DNA of 64,000 nt from CAZHWT01 sp964536215 (GCA_964536215.1 CAZHWT010000001.1:31143-95142); one strand, 5' to 3'; shown: positions 25,633 to 35,223, numbered from the stretch's first letter. Made by a program: numbers and translations. The notes: generated by a model not told the origin, from the letters alone.

Positions 25633-27563
25633 CTCGGCCGCCGGTCGATGTAGGTGTGGGCACTATCGAGCGTTACATTCTGATATTCTGGGAATTGCTC
25701 GATCGGTGTATCCTTGGTCAGATAATCCATTAAGTCATGCCATATTGGCGCAGCCACATTAATACCGTCGGCTTTAGTATTCATGCTTTTGCCAGAAGTA
25801 TTGCCGGTCCAAACAGTGGTTAAGTAGCTGGGCGTGTAGCCGATTGTCCACGTGTCTTTGGGCCCAGAGGAGGTGCCCGTTTTGGCGGCTACCGGGCGAT
25901 TATTGGGCAGTGTGTAGTCTTGTAGGTATTGGCCGCCATATATACTACGCTTAACTTTCGGGTCGCCAATTATCGCATTAATACCTGCTACTGCATTGGC
26001 GTCCAGAATCTGCTTGGACTCTTGTTCTTTAGTGTTGTCCAGCAAAACTTTGCCATGCCGGTCCACTACCTTGAGCAACGGCGAGACGACAACATCTTTA
26101 CCACCGCTAGCCAGCGTTGCAAACGCTTGGGTCATTTGGAGTGGCGTTACTTCAACAGCGCCCAAAGCTAGGGGTAGCGTGTAGTGGTAATCATCGACAA
26201 TAGGGAACCCCATGCTGGCAAGGTTCTTGGTTGCGGCCGGAATGCCAACCCCGCGCAATACGCGCACAGCGGGAATGTTAAGAGATGATGCGAGAGCTGT
26301 TTTAAGCGACACATACCGGCCACTGGCTCTGCCGCCATAATCGGTCGGCCGATACCCGCCACCAAAATCTTCAACCGCATCTAATACTCTCGTATTGGGT
26401 GAATAACCACTGGCTAGAGCAGTGTAGTAAATTAACGGCTTTATGGTGCTCCCTGGTTGACGGCGTGAATCTAACATATTTACTTGAGAGGTGCCGAAGT
26501 CTAGTCCGCCAACATAGGCTAATATTTGACCATTCCGGGGATTGACGGTCAGTAAAGCAGCATTATCGGCTTGCCATTTAGTTGCGTTTTCTTTAGCATG
26601 CTGCTGCATTACATTAATAGCATTGTCCTGCAACGTAGCGTCTAGGCTGGTCAGGACATATAGCCCCTCATCGACTACTTCCTGCCCAAACTGCTGTTGT
26701 AATAGTTGCCGAATATAGAATGAGAAGAATGGATAGCGTAGTGTAGATTTGCGGGCTAGAAACGCCACCGTATCATCCTTAGCCTCCTGGTACTGCTCTT
26801 CAGTCAAAAAGCCAAAGTTGCGCATGCGCTCTAAGACAAGCTGCTGGCGAGAGGTAAGCCCAGCCAGATTGTAGTATGGGTCTAGGGTTGATGGGGCATT
26901 GATAAGGGCGGCAATATAGGCGCCTTGAGCCGTAGACAACTGCGATACTGGTACGCCAAAGTAGGTTTGGGCGGCTGTAGCTAAACCAATCAGATCGCCA
27001 CCAACCGGCACTTCGTTTAGATAACGCTCTAGAATCTGATCTTTGCTATAGCGACGAGTTAAAACCATTGAGACGACCAATTCGCGAGCTTTGCGCCAAA
27101 TAGTATCATCCTTGCTTACCACAATTAGCTGAGCTAGCTGCTGAGTGATGGTTGATCCACCTTGCGTCAAGGTGTCGCTGCCAACATCAACATGAGCTGC
27201 CCTTATAAGACTTTTTATAGAAAACCCAGGGTTGGTATAGAACGACTTGTCTTCGGCCGCCAAAAAGGCGTTTTTAACCGACTCTGGAACTTGATCAATG
27301 GTGGTAACTTCGCGGTGGACTGACCCTATTTCATACAACAAGGTATTATCCCGATCGTAGATTTTGGTGGTTTGAGTTGGCGTTTCCTCTAGGTTTGGGA
27401 GCGGTGCCGAAGCTAAGGTAGCATCTCCAACGGCTTCGACTGCCTTGCCAAGGACAACATAACTAAGCCCCACGCCGAGGCACAACAAGCCAACCAAACA
27501 GGCAATAATGATAGGGCGACGAACGTTAGAGGTCATTTCAGATGCAGGAAGGTTTGGCCACAT
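25629..27563 (-). CDS. Class A penicillin-binding protein (transglycosylase-transpeptidase)
   Basis: 644 residues: one membrane anchor (about 17-38), a GT51 glycosyltransferase domain with the catalytic Glu in EDKSFYTNPG (Asn where His is usual) and QGGSTITQQLA, then a penicillin-binding domain with SxxK in GSTIKPL, SxN in SSLN and KTG in AKTGTSSG. It builds and cross-links peptidoglycan, and a cell wall is therefore present. The gene overlaps rnhB by four bases. A small membrane-protein gene lies about 30 bp upstream. Confidence 0.95.
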   Translation of the reverse strand: MWPNLPASEMTSNVRRPIIIACLVGLLCLGVGLSYVVLGKAVEAVGDATLASAPLPNLEETPTQTTKIYDRDNTLLYEIGSVHREVTTIDQVPESVKNAFLAAEDKSFYTNPGFSIKSLIRAAHVDVGSDTLTQGGSTITQQLAQLIVVSKDDTIWRKARELVVSMVLTRRYSKDQILERYLNEVPVGGDLIGLATAAQTYFGVPVSQLSTAQGAYIAALINAPSTLDPYYNLAGLTSRQQLVLERMRNFGFLTEEQYQEAKDDTVAFLARKSTLRYPFFSFYIRQLLQQQFGQEVVDEGLYVLTSLDATLQDNAINVMQQHAKENATKWQADNAALLTVNPRNGQILAYVGGLDFGTSQVNMLDSRRQPGSTIKPLIYYTALASGYSPNTRVLDAVEDFGGGYRPTDYGGRASGRYVSLKTALASSLNIPAVRVLRGVGIPAATKNLASMGFPIVDDYHYTLPLALGAVEVTPLQMTQAFATLASGGKDVVVSPLLKVVDRHGKVLLDNTKEQESKQILDANAVAGINAIIGDPKVKRSIYGGQYLQDYTLPNNRPVAAKTGTSSGPKDTWTIGYTPSYLTTVWTGNTSGKSMNTKADGINVAAPIWHDLMDYLTKDTPIEQFPEYQNVTLDSAHTYIDRRPR

Positions 27564-27593
27564 GGCTACAAAATGCCCGCAGTGCTCCTCCGT

Positions 27594-27818
27594 CTAGCTG
27601 AATAATGTTGGGAATTTTGAGTAAATAATAAACCCAATAAAAGCGAGGAGAAGCAGGAAGGAGATAAGGAAGCCAATAGCAAACCCAACCCCCAGAGCAA
27701 TCCCAAACCAAACCCCGTGAGTTAGCTTGACAGTCAGGTGAGAGCTAGGAAATACTGGTGCGCCTGGCCGCTCTTCAGCCAACTCTTGCCAGTGATTGGA
27801 TTTTTTAGATTCGGGCAT
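27594..27818 (-). CDS. Small membrane protein, unknown function
   Basis: 74 residues: a hydrophilic N-terminus with a Pro-rich stretch (about 1-30), then a long hydrophobic region (about 34-70) that could be two short helices or one long hairpin. It lies just upstream of the penicillin-binding protein gene in the same direction. I do not recognise the family; co-expression hints at an envelope role. Confidence 0.55.
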   Translation of the reverse strand: MPESKKSNHWQELAEERPGAPVFPSSHLTVKLTHGVWFGIALGVGFAIGFLISFLLLLAFIGFIIYSKFPTLFS

Positions 27819-27892
27819 GGGACTATTGTAGCGACAAACGGCTAGACTAGCAACAGGGGGAGGGGGTGAAGGGTGAAGGATAATAATTTAGC

Positions 27893-27943
27893 ACCCTTCT
27901 CTTTCACCTTTAACCTTCAACCTGTAACCTTCACCCTTCTCAC
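27893..27943. repeat. Degenerate 7-bp repeat (ACCTTCA-type words)
   Basis: Units include ACCTTTA, ACCTTCA, ACCTGTA and ACCTTCA in phase, flanked by CCCTTCT words. The reverse-complement words GAAGGGT/GAAGGAT lie just upstream near 27868. Confidence 0.7.
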
Positions 27944-27969
27944 TGGCGCAATGCTGTATACTGCATCAG

Positions 27970-28599
27970 ATGTCCACTCTTACTATGGCTCAACGTCATC
28001 TACAAACCGACCCGGTTATGGCCGACTTAATCAATCGGTACCACTTATCGCCGCTCAAGCAACCGGATGAGGTGGATGTTTTTGCTCATTTAGTTGGGTC
28101 AATTATCAGCCAACAACTATCAGTCAAAGTGGCAGATGTGATTGAAGCGCGCGTCTACGCGCTATTGCCCCATAAAAAGGTCACTCCTCAAGCTATTTTA
28201 GACCTCGATACTGAAGCAGCCCGAGCCTGTGGTATGTCGTATGCCAAAGTCCGCTATGTTAAATCGGCCGCCGATGCAGCTTTGTCTGGATTAATTGATT
28301 TTACTAATTTAAAAAATATTTCTGACCAGGAGGCTATAGCCGAGCTGGTCCAAATTGCCGGAGTAGGGCAGTGGACCGCCGAAATGCTGCTCATTTTTAG
28401 CTTGGGACGTCCAGATGTCTTTTCTATCGGCGACATGGGCTTGCGTAATGCTGTGGCGGCGTTGTACGGATTAGACAAGAAGGATTTGCCAGCCATAACT
28501 AAACTGGCCGAACAATGGTCGCCTTATCGGTCCCTCGCCTGCCGCTACCTTTGGGCCAGCCTAGAAAATACACCAAAGACTGGACTGGCCGAAGCGTAA
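27970..28599 (+). CDS. DNA-3-methyladenine glycosylase II (AlkA/HhH-GPD family)
   Basis: 209 residues. The helix-hairpin-helix IAGVGQWTAEMLL is followed by the catalytic Asp in FSIGDMGLR, as in AlkA-type base excision enzymes. The early segment LVGSIISQQLSVKVA is also characteristic. It lacks the extra N-terminal domain of E. coli AlkA and the iron-sulfur Cys cluster of Nth. A TATACT box (27957-27962) ends seven bases before the ATG, so the mRNA is likely leaderless. Confidence 0.9.
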   Translation: MSTLTMAQRHLQTDPVMADLINRYHLSPLKQPDEVDVFAHLVGSIISQQLSVKVADVIEARVYALLPHKKVTPQAILDLDTEAARACGMSYAKVRYVKSAADAALSGLIDFTNLKNISDQEAIAELVQIAGVGQWTAEMLLIFSLGRPDVFSIGDMGLRNAVAALYGLDKKDLPAITKLAEQWSPYRSLACRYLWASLENTPKTGLAEA

Positions 28600-28727
28600 T
28601 CCATGCCTAGAATGAGTAGCATCGTCATGGCTAGCGCATTCTACTCCCGTTCTGAGCCCTATGCTCACTGGCACAGGGCGATGAATCTTTCAGCATATCA
28701 AGCATCCTGACCGTAATCCTCCATTAG

Positions 28728-28775
28728 CTTTACAGAGATATATTACCGTATGTACGTACACGTATCAGTACATCC
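28728..28775. repeat. Dispersed 48-bp element, copy 2
   Basis: Gap-free match to 8536-8583: identical CTTTACAGAGATA start and identical core GTACGTACACGTAT. It is immediately followed by the solitary REP-like repeat at 28778. Confidence 0.65.
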
Positions 28776-28777
28776 AT

Positions 28778-28813
28778 CCCGACCTTCTCTGAGTTACCAT
28801 GTTCCGAAAGTTT
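28778..28813 (+). repeat. Solitary copy of the transposase-flanking repeat
   Basis: The sequence starts CCCGA and contains TTCTCTGAGTTAC and GTTCCGAAAGT, matching the inverted repeats at 56889-56928 and 57707-57746 with a few changes. No transposase lies beside it. Confidence 0.75.
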
Positions 28814-28840
28814 GTCAGAACTGCTGACATTTGCTACAAT
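28812..28840 (+). promoter_or_regulatory. Promoter of the gene at 28898
   Basis: TTGTCA (28812-28817), 17-bp spacer, TACAAT (28835-28840). The -35 box touches the end of the repeat at 28778-28813. Confidence 0.5.
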
Positions 28841-28897
28841 CCCGAACGAGTAAGCGTTTAAGGCTTGTGCGTCTGCAATTCATAGAAAGGTCTAAGC

Positions 28898-29449
28898 ATG
28901 TGCCAGACAGACCAGCCCTCCAACTCCACTGAGAGAGACGAGGCAACACTTGCTACGTGGGCATCTTACCGCAGTCAGGTGCAAGTGGTACCTGGGTTAA
29001 TTTTTGTTGACCCTCTGGGCACCTCTTATCGCGTGGCCCGGATTTTTCAGTTAGCTACTTTAACCGATGGCTATGTAGTTAATGCCAGGCTAGAAAAACT
29101 GTCCGTCTTAGGCCAAGGGACAAATGCCGCTACATTTATCGAGATACCTAGTCCCGATGGGGCAGTGGCAGTTGATACCCTGACTCAATCTCTCTGGTGG
29201 GGGGCCGTGAAAGTAAAGCATGCACCAAACCTGCACGGACTGACTTGTCCAAGACCCGGCGCGCGCTTAATAGAACGAATAGAACTGGCTACGCCGAGAT
29301 ATAGCGTTATACAAACTCAACGCTACGCAGGCGTGGTGGAAGAAGACATTTTTGTGGAATTGTCGGATCATGTTAACCGTCAACGCTTTAGCCTGACTCT
29401 GCGACAATACCACGCGTTTTTGCAGCAACATAACCTGTACGAACTATAG
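28898..29449 (+). CDS. Protein of unknown function
   Basis: 183 residues, no membrane helix, no signal peptide. I do not recognise a family. The protein appears beta-rich with a regular soluble composition and ends in a helical NRQRFSLTLRQYHAFLQQHNLY segment split by short breaks. It is a single-gene unit with a promoter (28812-28840), a leader with AAAGG about 14 bases before the ATG, and a strong terminator (29470-29497), which supports it being a real gene. Confidence 0.6.
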   Translation: MCQTDQPSNSTERDEATLATWASYRSQVQVVPGLIFVDPLGTSYRVARIFQLATLTDGYVVNARLEKLSVLGQGTNAATFIEIPSPDGAVAVDTLTQSLWWGAVKVKHAPNLHGLTCPRPGARLIERIELATPRYSVIQTQRYAGVVEEDIFVELSDHVNRQRFSLTLRQYHAFLQQHNLYEL

Positions 29450-29469
29450 AGCTATCGAGCTCACTACCA

Positions 29470-29497
29470 GACGCCACAGCACCGTGGCGTCTTTTTT
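29470..29497 (+). terminator. Rho-independent terminator
   Basis: Perfect 8-bp stem GACGCCAC/GTGGCGTC with a 6-nt loop, followed by six T. Confidence 0.88.
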
Positions 29498-29540
29498 CAT
29501 TGCGTTTATTCAATCAACGATAAACGATAAATGATACCCC

Positions 29541-30060
29541 TTAGGCTTCGAATTCAACCAGGATAGGAAGATGATCAGAGACTTGGGTAGATATAATTTG
29601 ACTATTGATAATTTTCCAGGTCGCGCTGCGGAGTGGCCATAAACCGATCAGTGTACGAAGCATGAGTAGTGCCAACGCACAACGGCTGGTCAGCCCCGAT
29701 ATTGAGCTCAACTTGGCTATAGGCGCGCGTTTCGCTAGCAAAATCGCTAGAGCTAGTGGCCGTTTGCGTTTCGACATGTGATGGCGAGGAGAGAGGGTAT
29801 CGGCTAATAATGGCATTGCCTTGCTCTCTATCGATGTTGCCCTGCTGATTAATCCATTGCTGAGCAGCAACATAGTACCCCCGATACGGTTTGCCCAGTT
29901 TTTGCATCACACTATCTGCGCTTGTTACATACGGGCGGAAGGACGTGGCGACGACTTCCTGCAGGCACATGATGTCCGGCCTGATATCAGCAATACATTC
30001 AGCAACCTTTTGCGGATCTTCTTTATACCAAATGTTCCATTGCAGTAAGATTATTTTCAT
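29541..30060 (-). pseudogene. Broken endonuclease/exonuclease/phosphatase (EEP) family gene
   Basis: The first reading frame (30060 to 29602) starts MKIILLQWNIW, contains the catalytic-type LQEV and reaches GTTHASYTDR, then stops after about 150 codons. The last part of the family, including SDHLPILVEFEA, continues in a different frame and ends at 29541. The middle section with the GDFN and D-x-I motifs is absent. A deletion joined to a frameshift near 29605-29625 best explains this. A sequencing error could explain the shift but not the missing section. Confidence 0.78.
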
Positions 30061-30102
30061 CTAAAAAGGACGTATCCGTGCTAGCATCGTCTCAAATCTG
30101 CC

Positions 30103-30137
30103 AACTATAAACTACGAACCATAAACCATAAACTCAT
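30103..30137. repeat. Five-unit 7-bp array
   Basis: Units AACTATA, AACTACG, AACCATA, AACCATA and AACTCAT, the same word family as upstream of gyrA (16975-17030). It lies between the EEP pseudogene and the Xer gene. Confidence 0.85.
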
Positions 30138-30143
30138 TCGTAT

Positions 30144-31112
30144 CTACTCTTCATCCTGAGTAGAGGAGAGGTCTTTGTTGCCGCTATGGAAGGATGAGTG
30201 AATGTCTTTGAGGTGTTTATTGGTGACGTGAGTATAGATTTGGGTGGTGGCAATATTGGAATGGCCGAGCATTTCCTGGACGCTGCGTAGATCGGCGCCG
30301 TTAATTAATAAATCTGTAGCAAAGGAGTGGCGCAGTGTGTGCGGCGTAGCTTTGACCGATAAGGCTTGTTGCTTAACGTACTTTTCAACCATACGAGCCA
30401 CCGAGCGGGGAGTGAGACGTAGGTCTTCCCCATCTTGGTCTTCCGGATTATGTTTTTTGCCGTTGTAGCGGATAAAAAGCGGTTTATGCTTATCTTTTCG
30501 TAACTGGAGATATTTGGCCAGCCAATCAATGGCTTCATCTGATAAAAAGACTACTCTAGCCTTGCGCCCTTTGCCAATTACGCCAAATTCGCGGCGCTCC
30601 AGATTAATTTGATCTCGGTTAAGCGAGGTTAGCTCGGCCACCCGTAAGCCGGTCGAAAATAACGTTTCTAAGATAGCTCTATCCCTAATTCCCTCGATAG
30701 TAGTCGTATCTGGGGCCTCGATAAGCTGTTCTAGCTGCTGCTGATCTAAAAACTTGACCGTACGGTCCCCTTGTTTACCCAGCTCCACCTGATCTGGCGC
30801 CAGGGTGGTATAGCCTTTTAAGATTAAATATCTCAAAAAAGCTCGCAGTCCGACCATAAAATAATTCTGATAGGAGCGCTTTAGTTCGTGCTTAGTCACT
30901 TCGCTCACCTGTCGGGTTAGGTGGAGGCGATATTTTTTGACCATCTCATAGGTTAAACCCTGTGGCTCGACTGGGCCGTAATTCTCAGTTAGCCACTGAG
31001 CAAAATGCCGCAAATAAAAGTCATAAATGCGGACGGTGCCTTGCGACAGGTTCTTCTCTAGCTCGCTGTATTCAATAAAATCGGTTATAAGGTCATTCAA
31101 TGGCTTGGACAT
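30144..31112 (-). CDS. Tyrosine recombinase of the XerC/XerD type
   Basis: 322 residues. An N-terminal SAM-like core-binding domain (about 1-100) precedes a catalytic domain with Arg in TGLRVAEL, His-x-x-Arg in TPHTLRHSFA, and the late His and Tyr in LGHSNIATTQIYTHV. It is chromosomal in setting and most likely resolves chromosome dimers at a dif site; no phage or integron genes are nearby. No dif-like site was identified. An integrase role is the alternative. Confidence 0.88.
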   Translation of the reverse strand: MSKPLNDLITDFIEYSELEKNLSQGTVRIYDFYLRHFAQWLTENYGPVEPQGLTYEMVKKYRLHLTRQVSEVTKHELKRSYQNYFMVGLRAFLRYLILKGYTTLAPDQVELGKQGDRTVKFLDQQQLEQLIEAPDTTTIEGIRDRAILETLFSTGLRVAELTSLNRDQINLERREFGVIGKGRKARVVFLSDEAIDWLAKYLQLRKDKHKPLFIRYNGKKHNPEDQDGEDLRLTPRSVARMVEKYVKQQALSVKATPHTLRHSFATDLLINGADLRSVQEMLGHSNIATTQIYTHVTNKHLKDIHSSFHSGNKDLSSTQDEE

Positions 31113-32458
31113 GGTTTAAGGGTACAGGTTGAAGGTTGAAGGTTCAAGTGTTTTGAATTGAGCTGCACTCTAACCTTTAATCTTCAACCTACATATACCC
31201 AATCCTGGCATATCCTCTTGTCGAAAAAACGTTTTGAAGGGGTAAACTGTCATCTTTTCCGCGTCCATCGCTTCTAGGGCCCTTGTAGGGCTTCGTATAT
31301 GTTTTTTGCTTTTGCAGCAATAAATACTTACTTTTTAGTATCTACCCCCTATCTATAGCGTGGGCGACAGGGGAGTGGTAGGCAGGGAAATTCGACTATA
31401 TCTGAGTATATTGAGCCATCTAGCATTCATTTAGGCGGGAGAGGCTGTGGGGGAGACAATTGGCTGCATTTTTTAAGACATTTTCAACACGATTGTGCGC
31501 AAGCATGGCTGAAGGGGAAAATTTTGGCAAATTATTTGAAATATATTTTAATTGTCTATCAACGCATGGATGGCAGGAGGGGAGAGGAAAAATAATAATA
31601 CTAGACGTCTTTAAATGTATCTTTAGAGACGTCTAAGAGGAGTGAAACAGCCGGGGAAGAGGTGCGAGAGAGGGGCTTAGCTTTGAAGATGTGGTCATAT
31701 TTTTATTAAATATGGCACTTGTATTGTTTGTTTTACGCTCAAGTTTGCTGAATTTGGCGAATCTTTCGGCCTGTCTTGGCTGGTTTGACTTAGGCTAACC
31801 GATTACCGCTTGTCTTTGAGGTCAGCAACGGAGATATCTGAGTAAATCTGTGCTACGTATGCATGAATTAAGGCTTATCCACATAGCTTATTAGCAATCA
31901 TTGTTAGTTGGTGTTAATTTTGGCATATTTTTCAGCAAATTTTCCCTTTATTTTCCCCACAGCTTTGTGATGCTAGTTTGAGCAAGTGAAATTTTTTGAA
32001 ATTTTGGTGAATTTTTTATGAGACCGGGGAGATGCTCTACTCTGGGGTGAGTGTGGACTTATGGTTGGTAGTTAATGGTTTATGGTTCGTAGCTTTTTAT
32101 GACATGTGTGTAGTTGGAGAAAACTGCATCAGACTAGATCATACCTTATTTTACTATAGGTCTCTTTATATGCTATAGTTTCCATATCTATGTTTCCATG
32201 TATATCCTATAGTTTTTTGTTATCGGTCTTCCCTCTTCCTTGCTAAGTCTCCCTATCTCACTCCCCTTTCTCTGAGGTCTGACACCAAATTCTTGGGCCA
32301 AGGTTTAGGTTAATTGGGCTATTTTGACCCTATTTGTTGTGCGCCTGCGCCCAGCATGCAGGTAGTGTTTGATTGTTTTTCAATCTGATGCAGCTACTTG
32401 AGCTTCTGCATGCATTATACTACTATAGGCTTTTTTCTATGCGCCTCTCGCCTACTCT
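31113..32458. other. 1.35-kb region without a recognisable gene
   Basis: No open frame of credible length is seen on either strand. It is AT-rich and carries 7-bp words near the Xer gene (31122-31145) and at 32064-32091, a hairpin (31602-31635), one perfect DnaA-box sequence TTATCCACA (31875-31883), and related but imperfect sites near 31951 and 32053. I looked for RNase P, tmRNA and SRP RNA core motifs and found none. It may hold an unfamiliar non-coding RNA or a replication-related site. Confidence 0.5.
31602..31635. repeat. 14-bp stem-loop in the gene-free region
   Basis: Arms 31602-31615 and 31622-31635 pair with one G-U pair around a 6-nt loop; each arm carries the self-complementary AGACGTCT. 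No T run follows, so it is unlikely to be a simple terminator. Confidence 0.65.
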
Positions 32459-33235
32459 TTAGGTCCAGGCGCTTACAAAGTACAACACGACAATAATGAT
32501 TCCACTGATAAATAAATACTGCTGTTGCATGGCGCTTGAGAGCTGGCGGGCCTGTTGGTAATGAATGAGGCCAATGATCATGCTTATGCCTCCAGCTAAG
32601 CACAGACTAGTCATAAAACTTACAGGCCAAAATGCTAGGATGGCGGCTAGTTGAGCCGCTAGCAAGGCAACTAAGAACGACCAACCAATGCTATGGGTAC
32701 TGCTGCGAGATAGTTTGGCCGCCCATAATAACGGCCAACTTACCATCCAAGAAATACCCGCCACGGAGATAATCCACTCTCCTATATTCGGCAGCATGGA
32801 CAACACGAGGTAAATTAAAGCGAATACATATACCATGCCCATTAGGCTCATGACGGTTAAGGCTTGCCGGGCTAATGGGAGCGGCCTAACTGTGGCAACA
32901 TTGAGAATGTTGAGGGTAAGAATTATACCGTAATACCCCAAACTAAAAAGACCTACACTGGTCCAAACTAACCATGACGGTACGTGAAGCCAGTGCAGCC
33001 CCCAGTAGGCGGTTAGACTGAGTAACAGAGCATACAACGGAACAATGGCCCACTCCTCTGCTCTAAGGTCAAAGTCTAGCACCCAGACGGTAGCCAGGTA
33101 CGTTATGATGAGGAAAGGGATGAGACTCCAGCCACCTAAAGGCCACATAATAGTGGCAGCGAGACAAGCACTCAAGCCAATAGCGCTGATAACAAATTTT
33201 TGTCTTTTAACGGAACGTAGGTCGAATGAGGACAT
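32459..33235 (-). CDS. Polytopic membrane protein, unknown function
   Basis: 258 residues with about eight hydrophobic helices and short loops; no catalytic motif is visible. A positively charged start (SVKRQK) suggests a cytoplasmic N-terminus. It lies directly after yebC on the same strand, 68 bp apart, so it may be co-transcribed. I do not recognise the family. Confidence 0.6.
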   Translation of the reverse strand: MSSFDLRSVKRQKFVISAIGLSACLAATIMWPLGGWSLIPFLIITYLATVWVLDFDLRAEEWAIVPLYALLLSLTAYWGLHWLHVPSWLVWTSVGLFSLGYYGIILTLNILNVATVRPLPLARQALTVMSLMGMVYVFALIYLVLSMLPNIGEWIISVAGISWMVSWPLLWAAKLSRSSTHSIGWSFLVALLAAQLAAILAFWPVSFMTSLCLAGGISMIIGLIHYQQARQLSSAMQQQYLFISGIIIVVLYFVSAWT

Positions 33236-33303
33236 GATGCTGTATAGTAGCGCCTGGCGCGAAGAGTGCTATTGTATTCGACTACCGGAACTGCGGTCGA
33301 TCG

Positions 33304-34029
33304 TTACTCTTCGGGTAGCGTAGCGTTGGTGTATACGCGTTGAATATCGTCGTGATCGTCCAAGGTCTCAATCAACTTGAGGACTTTTTGACTGGTTTCT
33401 GTATCCACAACTAGGGAGTTTGCGGCGATCATGTGCATTTGCGCCTCTATCTGGCCATATGGCTGCAAGGCTTGAGTTACGGCCGACTGGGTCGCTGGGT
33501 CGGTAATGACGGTCAGGACATGATTATCAGGATCGGCATCCAGGTCAATGGCTCCTGCTTCTATGGCAGCCAGAGAGGCTTCATCGGCGTCACTCCCCCC
33601 TAGCGAAACCTCCAGAACCACCTGCGGAGTAAACATCCAAGCAACTGAACCAGCTTCGCTCATAGAGCCACCCAGTTTATTAAAAATGCTGCGAAGTTCG
33701 GCGATAGTCCGATTACGATTATCGGTCATAGCCTCGATTAGCAAAGCTGCTCCACCTGGACCATACCCTTCGTAGGTGATTTCTTCAATGTTTTCAGCGC
33801 CTGGGCCATTAACTTTGTCGATGGCCCGATTAATATTATCTTTAGGCATGCTGGCTGCACGAGCGGCTTCGATAGCCATCTTAAGCCGTGGGTTGCCTTC
33901 TGGGTCTGGACCGCCTAGTTTAGCTGCTACGGTAATAGCTTTGGATAGCTTGGAAAACTGCTGGCCTCGCTTGGCATCAGCAGCTCCCTTGGCGCGTTTA
34001 ATTGTAGACCATTTACTGTGACCGGACAT
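33304..34029 (-). CDS. yebC: YebC/PmpR-family regulatory or translation protein
   Basis: 241 residues beginning MSGHSKWSTIKRAKGA, the hallmark of the family, followed by NPRLKMAIEAARAASMPKDNI and the acidic middle domain YEGYGPGGAAL. Members are described as DNA-binding regulators or as factors that relieve ribosome stalling; which applies here cannot be told. A TATAAT box ends five bases before the ATG, so the mRNA is likely leaderless. Confidence 0.95.
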   Translation of the reverse strand: MSGHSKWSTIKRAKGAADAKRGQQFSKLSKAITVAAKLGGPDPEGNPRLKMAIEAARAASMPKDNINRAIDKVNGPGAENIEEITYEGYGPGGAALLIEAMTDNRNRTIAELRSIFNKLGGSMSEAGSVAWMFTPQVVLEVSLGGSDADEASLAAIEAGAIDLDADPDNHVLTVITDPATQSAVTQALQPYGQIEAQMHMIAANSLVVDTETSQKVLKLIETLDDHDDIQRVYTNATLPEE

Positions 34030-34034
34030 ACTTT

Positions 34035-34040
34035 ATTATA
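34035..34040 (-). promoter_or_regulatory. -10 box of yebC (leaderless)
   Basis: Minus-strand TATAAT, five bases before the ATG at 34029. Confidence 0.5.
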
Positions 34041-34270
34041 ATTCAAATTTCAAAAGTCAAAATTGAGTATTTGAGCAGATGCCTTTGTTGTCTTTGATGG
34101 CAAGGTGATTGTACCTAGCTTGTTATTGACAAGCGGATGGGCGGCCCTTATTATAGCAAAGATTGTCTGAGTCAGCCAGTCGGGTCATATATCGAACCCC
34201 CTATGAATCATTTCCCGTACATATTTTGACGGTTGATACCCATTAGTAGCACAAGGAGCGTTATAGAATT

Positions 34271-35095
34271 ATGAAAACTGTTCTTGAATTAGAGGATTTG
34301 GCTGCTAGAGCAGTTAAGGCTGCCTTAGCCCAGCAATGGCAAGAAGCCGAGGACTTAAACCAGCAGATTCTGGACGAAGACGCCAGCAATATTGAGGCAA
34401 CTAACCGCTTGGCTCGAGCTTACACCGAGCAAGGTCAGGTAGATAAGGCTAAGCAGACGTATCAGCGCGTGCTTAGCCTTGATCCTTATAATGCCATTGC
34501 CCAGAAAAATCTGACTAAATTGGAACAAGGCGGTGGTCAGAGCGCTCGCCAAGTGAGCCAAGAAGCTTTCCTAGAAGAGCCCGGCAAGACTCGTAGCGCG
34601 CCACTAGTTGGTTCGCAAAAGAAACGACTAGAGCAGCTTTCTTCGGGTGAGAAGCTAGACCTAGAAGCTCGTCACGGTCGCCTGGCTGTTATTACTGGCC
34701 AGGGAGCGCTGGTGGGCTATTTGGAAGATGATCTTTCTACCCATCTGCTTAATCTGATCCATTTGGGCAATACTTATTCTGCCCACCTCATGTCAACGTC
34801 TGATACTCCACAGGTATTCCTGCGCGAAGTTAGTCAGTCGCCGCAGGCGGCCAAGTATGTGTCTTTTAGCCGAAGCCACTCTCTCCCATCGCCCGCTTCG
34901 GTTAAGTCAGGTCTGAATGACGACGTATTTGAAACAACTTCCGACGAGACCGATGCCTGGGATAATGATGGCCTCAATGACGAATCGGCTGATGCTGACA
35001 GCGATGATGAATTTAATTCTATGTCGCTAGAGTCTATGCGCGATGAAGAAGAGAACGACTATGACTCCTCGTCTCGATCCCGAGGAGACTATTAA
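34271..35095 (+). CDS. TPR-repeat protein with acidic tail
   Basis: 274 residues. Two tetratricopeptide repeats are visible at about 8-78 (WQEAEDLNQQILDEDASN and the following YQRVLSLDPYNA). A middle alpha/beta region (about 110-195) is of unknown fold, and the last 70 residues are very rich in Asp, Glu and Ser. It has no signal peptide or membrane helix. It probably acts as a protein-binding adaptor, perhaps around the ribosome or nucleic acids given the acidic tail, but no partner is evident. A strong terminator follows. Confidence 0.65.
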   Translation: MKTVLELEDLAARAVKAALAQQWQEAEDLNQQILDEDASNIEATNRLARAYTEQGQVDKAKQTYQRVLSLDPYNAIAQKNLTKLEQGGGQSARQVSQEAFLEEPGKTRSAPLVGSQKKRLEQLSSGEKLDLEARHGRLAVITGQGALVGYLEDDLSTHLLNLIHLGNTYSAHLMSTSDTPQVFLREVSQSPQAAKYVSFSRSHSLPSPASVKSGLNDDVFETTSDETDAWDNDGLNDESADADSDDEFNSMSLESMRDEEENDYDSSSRSRGDY

Positions 35096-35120
35096 GTAAA
35101 TTGTACCGTGATTGTTTCAA

Positions 35121-35153
35121 GAGAGCGGATACGGCCATGTCGTATCCGCTCTC
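35121..35153 (+). terminator. Rho-independent terminator after the TPR gene
   Basis: Perfect 13-bp stem (35121-35133 with 35141-35153) and a 7-nt loop, then TTTCGTT. The stem could also serve the opposite strand. Confidence 0.8.
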
Positions 35154-35223
35154 TTTCGTTACAATTCCCGCATAATTCCCGCACCCAAGCTGGGTAGCTA
35201 CCATAGAGGCCAGCTAGTCGCTT

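Noticed and set aside
31875..31883. Replication origin at the DnaA box
   Set aside because: Only one perfect box, no dnaA or dnaN gene, and no strand switch of genes; kept as an observation, not a feature call.
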